Positions 59,482-64,000 of a stretch of 64,000 bases of DNA are shown piece by piece. The notes below the pieces were generated by a model that searched no databases, was not told where the DNA came from, and saw nothing but the letters and a program-made list of their open reading frames with translations. Source of the stretch: Methanosarcina barkeri str. Wiesmoor (GTDB taxonomy: Archaea; Halobacteriota; Methanosarcinia; Methanosarcinales; Methanosarcinaceae); assembly GCF_000969985.1 (NCBI RefSeq), contig NZ_CP009526.1:1116001-1180000 (forward strand), in the 5' to 3' direction. The first letter of the stretch is position 1, and each line of letters begins with the position of its first letter. Position numbers and translations under genes: made by a program.

Positions 59482-59681
59482 ACATCTTTCTGGGTTCTAT
59501 CCCATAGAGGAAGATTCTGAAAAACTCAAACTAAAAATGAGACTAAAAATGAGACTTTAACTAAAACATGATTTTAATTAAAATAATGCCCTAATTAAAA
59601 TTATTGAGAATAAGTTTACGCAGAAATGTAGATTACAGCGAAAAAATGTTTTAACTCTGTGAACGTAGGAGTAATTCTAAT

Positions 59682-59888
59682 ATGACAGAAAAAAAGGATC
59701 AAAGTAGACCAGATCTAGGAAAAAAAGATGAAAACAGAGCGGAAATAAAGAAAAAGAATAAAAATATGGAGGAAGAACTTACAGAAGATTCCTTAGAATC
59801 AATGCTTGAAGAACAATCCAGAAACCAGGTTCGTTCGGATTACCGGCGTAGTCTGGGCAATGAATCTCGTAGAAGATACATGGAATGA
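59682..59888 (+). CDS. Small, highly charged protein of unknown function (68 aa)
   Basis: No family recognised. Over half of the residues are Lys, Glu, Asp or Arg, with an Arg-rich C-terminus (SDYRRSLGNESRRR); the whole is predicted disordered or helical without hydrophobic core. GTAGGAGT upstream of the ATG supports translation. It lies between the NIF3 gene and a convergent HD-domain gene. Confidence 0.55.
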   Translation: MTEKKDQSRPDLGKKDENRAEIKKKNKNMEEELTEDSLESMLEEQSRNQVRSDYRRSLGNESRRRYME

Positions 59889-60082
59889 ACTTATATGTGA
59901 TGAATTTAGAGTGGATGTAATGAATTCAGAATGGATTTCTCTTTTTCCAGCAAATCATTTTTAAAATTTTCATATGTTGTTTTCTTTTCTCTTTTGCTTC
60001 AGTTTATCTGAAACTTCACTAACGTTTCAGTTTAACTTGATTTATACTCTTTAATACCTATTGGCTCAAATAATATCCTTTT

Positions 60083-60913
60083 TCACAGCTTTTCTATATC
60101 ATTTTTCACAGCTTTACTTCTGGCTCTGGTCTCAACCGAGTTCAAATAGCTCTCAATATGTTCGCGTACCAGCTGCACTTTTTCAGTCTCTGGCATTGAG
60201 TACAGAATTGCCTCAAGATAGCCGTGTTCTCTGAGAAGGGAAAAAGCTGCAGGAAAACTAATGTCAAAAATCCAGCTCAGGCGAAGGAGTTTAATGTCAT
60301 TCCGGTTTTTTACATCTGCAAGCTTTGCCATCCTATTATTCAGAACATCCGCAACTATATTTTCCGAACATCCAGGCGTATCGGGAATATTGAGTTCAAG
60401 GGCTGGATTCCTGAACTCTTCTTCTTTCTCATAATCTTCACTCACAAGCTTCAGGATATCAAGCTTATCGGCGTCCCTGATCAATTTCAAATAAAAAAGG
60501 AATTCGCTGGTAGTTTCTGTGCATTTGGGAATCTCCATGCGATTATGATATTCCACAGCTTTCAGGATTATATCTTTTTCTTTCCGAGATAGAATAGAAA
60601 GAATCCCGGTATTTTCCAGGATTTTTACGCCAAGTAAAGCATGATCTTCAGATTCTGAGTCTTTGAACGTCCTGTATTTAGTAAACTGTTCAAAGCGGCC
60701 CAGGTCATGAAATAAGGCTATTGTTTCAGCGAGCCTGCAATCTCTCTCCTCTAAATTTTCTGCTTTGGCAAGTAAAAGAATATTTTCACATACTCTCGTC
60801 GTATGTTTGATTTTTAGCTCAACGTTTTCCTGGATAAAGACTTCAGGAGAGGAAAATTGGTCTACATAATCCAGAAACCATTTTTTGAAAAAGTCCAGGT
60901 CTTCCTTCTGCAT
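60083..60913 (-). CDS. HD-domain phosphohydrolase
   Basis: A 276-residue metal-dependent phosphohydrolase of the HD superfamily. Ligands are visible: His in IKHTTRVCENIL (about 32), HD in ALFHDLGRFEQF (about 69-70), His in SEDHALLG and HNRMEI, and Asp in IRDADKLDIL (about 148). The substrate cannot be told; it may be a nucleotide. There is no signal peptide. It is convergent with the small charged protein gene. Confidence 0.85.
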   Translation of the reverse strand: MQKEDLDFFKKWFLDYVDQFSSPEVFIQENVELKIKHTTRVCENILLLAKAENLEERDCRLAETIALFHDLGRFEQFTKYRTFKDSESEDHALLGVKILENTGILSILSRKEKDIILKAVEYHNRMEIPKCTETTSEFLFYLKLIRDADKLDILKLVSEDYEKEEEFRNPALELNIPDTPGCSENIVADVLNNRMAKLADVKNRNDIKLLRLSWIFDISFPAAFSLLREHGYLEAILYSMPETEKVQLVREHIESYLNSVETRARSKAVKNDIEKL

Positions 60914-61020
60914 GCTTTTTCAATAGGATTTTCAATGTATAACATTTTCGTATATCTACGGAGGCTTTGAGGCTATAATCTAATCGTTAATTTTATTCTT
61001 TATTATTAATTTTAGTCTTT

Positions 61021-61275
61021 ATTACTACGGGAGCGCAGAGGGTCACGAATACCCTATTCTTTAGATTGGGGATGAAGTGAACCCTCGCCTCTTTTTGGTT
61101 TCGTTTAAACCTCTGTACCGTTGCTTCTTTGTAAAGTAGGTTTCTTAGTCTCATGGTTACATAAGTTGGTAATGAAACTCTGCATCAAGGAAGTCTTGTA
61201 AATGGATACTTAACTATTCCCCAGAAACCGGGCGGGAGGCCCGAAGCATACCCCATCCTTTAGGGTGGGGTGGCC
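61021..61275 (+). mobile_element. ~255-bp tnpB-less IS200/IS605-type element
   Basis: The left end (61021-61065) has CAGAGGGTCACGAATACCC and a hairpin CCCTATTC-TTTA-GATTGGGG. The right end (61240-61275) has CCCCATCC-TTTA-GGGTGGGG, a perfect-looking 8-bp stem with the same TTTA loop. Subterminal hairpins with similar loops are typical of IS200/IS605 ends. There is no transposase or tnpB between them, so it is a non-autonomous derivative. Its left end recurs at 20577-20622. Confidence 0.65.
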
Positions 61276-61668
61276 GCACGCAATTTGATTATTAATCTTA
61301 ATCTTTATTAATTTTATCCTACTGTAAAAATGTTTTTATTTTACGATTTATTATTTCTCTAACCATAATATACTTTTGAGTTAGATATAATGACGATCCG
61401 AGGATTCTTTTTAAACTCCACAACTTTTATATGGGGGGACTCGCCAAATTAAATGGTAATGTATGGGGCCGTCCCCTTAAACTGAATAAATTATCCACGG
61501 GTGATGCAAAAAGATTTTATCTAGTTACTTTTATTCTTTAATTGTTCGCGCTTACGCAGGTATAGAGACAGCACAGAATAGTGAGTATAATTAGTGAGTA
61601 TAATGATAGTTTGAGACTCTTTATGAAAAGTCTTCATAAGAACTCATTAGAGTAAACAGGGGTATTTA
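61276..61668. other. Spacer upstream of the TPR gene
   Basis: AT-rich, no gene. AGTGAGTATAATTAGTGAGTATAAT at about 61580-61604 is a tandem direct repeat of AGTGAGTATAAT (first copy GTGAGTATAATTA), near the likely promoter of the TPR gene. Confidence 0.4.
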
Positions 61669-64000
61669 ATGAGCTCAATTAGGAAAAATAATTTGATTGT
61701 TGGTTTTTTTATTCTCCTTGCATTGATGCTATATTTCTTTTCAGGTTTTTTATCTGTTGCAGGAGCTGTTACAGGTAAGGAGCTGGTTGCAGAAGACTAT
61801 GAGAAGAATGAAGTTAATGAAAAGACTGAAGTCGCTCCTGATCTTTATGAGATAATGGCACAGCGCCCATCTTCTATAGAAGGCTTGATTGATAAGGGAA
61901 ATGCGTTGTACTCTAGTAAAAAATATCAGCTCTCTGTAAACTGCTATAATGATGCACTTAAGATCGATCCTAATTCTTCATTGGCCTGGTATGGAAAAGG
62001 ATGTTCTCTGGCCGAACTGGGAAAGAATGACCAAGCAGTCAACTGTTATGAGAAGGCTCTTTCAACCTTTCCGGTCTCTCCCGAAAACTGGTATAATAAG
62101 GGTAACAAACATCTTGAGCTAAATAACTATGTTGAGGCTATCAACTTCTATGACAAAAGCTTTGCTGCAAATACCTATCTCTCTACGGTATGGTACCGAA
62201 AAGCTCTTGCCTCTGAGCAGCTGGGGCTTGATCAGGAATCTCTGAACTCTTATGATAAATCTATTGAACTGAATTCCAATTCTTCCAGCTCTCTGCAGAT
62301 GCAGGGAATGGCTTACCTCGGACTTGAGAAGTATCCTGAGGCAATTGAATACCTTGACAGCGCTCTTAATATTACTCCTGACAATGCTGAACTCTTGTAT
62401 CAGAAAGGAGTAGTTCTTGATAAATCCGGTGATTACGAAACTGCAATAGACTGTTATGACAAAGCAATTTCTTTTAATCCAGATCTGGTAAATGCCTGGC
62501 ATAATAAAGGTGTTAACCTTGAAAAGATGGGAATTTATGATGAGGCGCTTACTTGCTACGAGTTTGTTCTTCTGTCCGAGCCTGAAAATCTTGATGTTTT
62601 ACAGAGAAAAGGTGTATGCCTTGAAAAGCTTGGAAGAAATGATGAAGCTCTTCAGTGCTATGACGAGGTTCTGGTCTACGATCCTGGCAGTTCCGAAGCC
62701 TGGTATAGTAAAGGTTCTCTGCTTAATAAGACCGGCCAATATGACGCTGCAATAGCGTGCTATGATAAGGCGCTTAACCCGGACACAGGGGTTCAGGTTG
62801 AGGAAATCGGAAGTGATTCGCTCGAACAACTAAATGTTTACGAAGCTGCACTTCCATCTTATCCCGAAAATCCTGAATTTAAGTCGTCACCTACAGTTAA
62901 AATCTGGTACGAGAAAGCCCTAGCTTTTGATAAGCTTGAAAAATACGAATCTGCGATTGAGTGTTATGATAAGGTTCTTGAAACAGAGTCTGGACATGCT
63001 GTTGTCTGGTATCTAAAAGGCCTGGATCTTGAAAGGCTTGGCAGGTACGAAGAGGCAATTGAATGCTATGGCCGAGCCCTGAAACTGGACTCCGGGTATG
63101 CTAAAGTCTGGTATCGGAAAGGCTTAGACTCTTCAAAAATCAAAGACTACAAAGATGCAGTAGAAAGCTATGATAAAGCTCTCGAGATTGATGAAAACTA
63201 TACCCTTACCTGGGCTGGCAAGGCTTTTGCCCTGGCGAAACTTGGAGAATACGAAAGTTCGCTCACATGTTACAACAAAGTCCTTGGGGCTGTGCCCAGC
63301 AGCGCAGTTGCCTGGTACAATAAAGGGCTTGTTCTTGATGAACTCGGAAAGCATGCAGAAGCTTCTGAATGTTATAACCAGACTCTTCTGATCGATCCCG
63401 AATATTCGGCTGCGCGCTTTAAGTTGAACAAAAACATGAAACAGGACTCAACAGAAGCTCTAATATCAGAGCATGTTAAAAACAATAGTGCAGATGCCAA
63501 TCCTGCCCAGATGCTTTCTGGAGGTTTCTGGGCATATCTTCTGAACTATGAATACGCAAGCTCAGAAGACCGCGATGAGCCTTCCGAAGATCTGAACCTG
63601 TTTAGCCCCGATATCAGTTACGATGCCGCATGGTATGGAAAGGCCTCAATCTACGGTAAACTCGGAATGTACGACGATGCACTTAATTCTTATGATATGG
63701 TGCTTGCAATTAATCCTGCACGTGCTGAGGCCTGGTATGAAAAAGGCTCGATACTTGATAGGTTAGACAGAAGTGAGGAAGCTCTGGAATGCTACAGGAA
63801 AGCCCTGGACCTTGATCCACAGTCAAGTACAGCTCTGTATGGGATAGCCTCTACTACAGGTGATCTTGGAAAGCTTGAAGAAGCAGTCAGTTACTATGAC
63901 CAGTTGCTTACTCTAAACTCCAGTAACTCAGATGCCCTCCTTGGGAAAGGTCTTGCTCTCTCGAATCTGAGCAGGTATGACGAGGCAATTTCCTGTTACA
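61669..64000 (+). CDS. Membrane-anchored TPR repeat protein (3' end outside window)
   Basis: The frame is open from the ATG at 61669 to the window end (about 777 residues visible). An N-terminal hydrophobic segment (VGFFILLALMLYFFSGFL) is a signal anchor or signal peptide, so the rest is probably extracytoplasmic. About 16-18 tetratricopeptide repeats follow, with consensus like AWYNKGLVLDELGKHAEA and SYDKALEIDPNS. A break with non-TPR sequence lies near residues 580-640. TPR arrays hold protein partners together; no enzymatic domain is seen. The start follows AGGGGTATTTA. Confidence 0.9.
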   Translation, partial: MSSIRKNNLIVGFFILLALMLYFFSGFLSVAGAVTGKELVAEDYEKNEVNEKTEVAPDLYEIMAQRPSSIEGLIDKGNALYSSKKYQLSVNCYNDALKIDPNSSLAWYGKGCSLAELGKNDQAVNCYEKALSTFPVSPENWYNKGNKHLELNNYVEAINFYDKSFAANTYLSTVWYRKALASEQLGLDQESLNSYDKSIELNSNSSSSLQMQGMAYLGLEKYPEAIEYLDSALNITPDNAELLYQKGVVLDKSGDYETAIDCYDKAISFNPDLVNAWHNKGVNLEKMGIYDEALTCYEFVLLSEPENLDVLQRKGVCLEKLGRNDEALQCYDEVLVYDPGSSEAWYSKGSLLNKTGQYDAAIACYDKALNPDTGVQVEEIGSDSLEQLNVYEAALPSYPENPEFKSSPTVKIWYEKALAFDKLEKYESAIECYDKVLETESGHAVVWYLKGLDLERLGRYEEAIECYGRALKLDSGYAKVWYRKGLDSSKIKDYKDAVESYDKALEIDENYTLTWAGKAFALAKLGEYESSLTCYNKVLGAVPSSAVAWYNKGLVLDELGKHAEASECYNQTLLIDPEYSAARFKLNKNMKQDSTEALISEHVKNNSADANPAQMLSGGFWAYLLNYEYASSEDRDEPSEDLNLFSPDISYDAAWYGKASIYGKLGMYDDALNSYDMVLAINPARAEAWYEKGSILDRLDRSEEALECYRKALDLDPQSSTALYGIASTTGDLGKLEEAVSYYDQLLTLNSSNSDALLGKGLALSNLSRYDEAISCY

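Overview
The window looks like chromosomal DNA of a methanogenic archaeon of the Methanosarcina type. The reasons are an archaeal/eukaryotic-type deoxyhypusine synthase, a CooC-type nickel-insertion ATPase, indolepyruvate:ferredoxin oxidoreductase (IorAB), a protein with a PGF-CTERM cell-surface sorting tail, AT-rich spacers ending in T-runs, and an unusually dense load of insertion sequences of families common in Methanosarcina (IS1634, ISH3, IS1, IS1182, ISAzo13, IS200/IS605). The species assignment is inference; no rRNA or tRNA gene was seen.

Layout. 1-5.4 kb holds housekeeping genes: deoxyhypusine synthase (cut by the window edge), pyrF, cooC and iorAB. 5.4-9.6 kb holds a small membrane protein, a CPBP-type membrane protease and many short non-coding mobile elements (MITE-like). 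9.7-53.4 kb is a large surface-polysaccharide island. Its parts are: a tandem-domain GT2; an overlapping four-gene operon (DUF354 protein, WecB, an alpha/alpha-toroid-like protein, GT4); a transposon graveyard with one acyltransferase; a GT-C-like membrane protein and a Wzx-like flippase; a second graveyard; the GDP-L-fucose pathway (Gmd, Fcl) plus an epimerase; a frameshifted GT2; a block of glycosyltransferases, an acyltransferase and a second GT-C-like protein; and a minus-strand operon of MurA, MurB, a frameshifted serine-acetyltransferase-like gene and a second flippase. An epimerase, a UDP-sugar dehydrogenase and an OafA-like acyltransferase follow. 55-64 kb returns to ordinary genes: a DHH phosphoesterase, a PGF-CTERM surface protein, a NIF3-like protein, an HD-domain protein and the start of a long TPR protein.

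How the genes fit together. The island can plausibly make GDP-L-fucose (Gmd, Fcl), UDP-ManNAc and its uronic acid (WecB and the dehydrogenase), 4-epimerised UDP-sugars and, unexpectedly for an archaeon, UDP-N-acetylmuramic acid (MurA, MurB with catalytic residues in place). At least five GT-B/GT-A transferases, two GT-C-like membrane proteins and two flippases imply one or two lipid-linked exported glycans. No Mur ligases are present, so the MurA/MurB product probably goes into a polysaccharide and not into peptidoglycan.

The spacers hold several families of non-coding mobile elements whose ends and target duplications can be read directly: a 413-bp MITE in two copies, a 241-bp MITE with IS1634 ends, a 277-bp MITE inside an ISAzo13 remnant, a ~118-bp TIR element (three copies and a fragment), a ~130-bp TIR element (two copies) and a tnpB-less IS605-type element. 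Nested insertions and a duplicated fcl fragment allow the order of events to be worked out.
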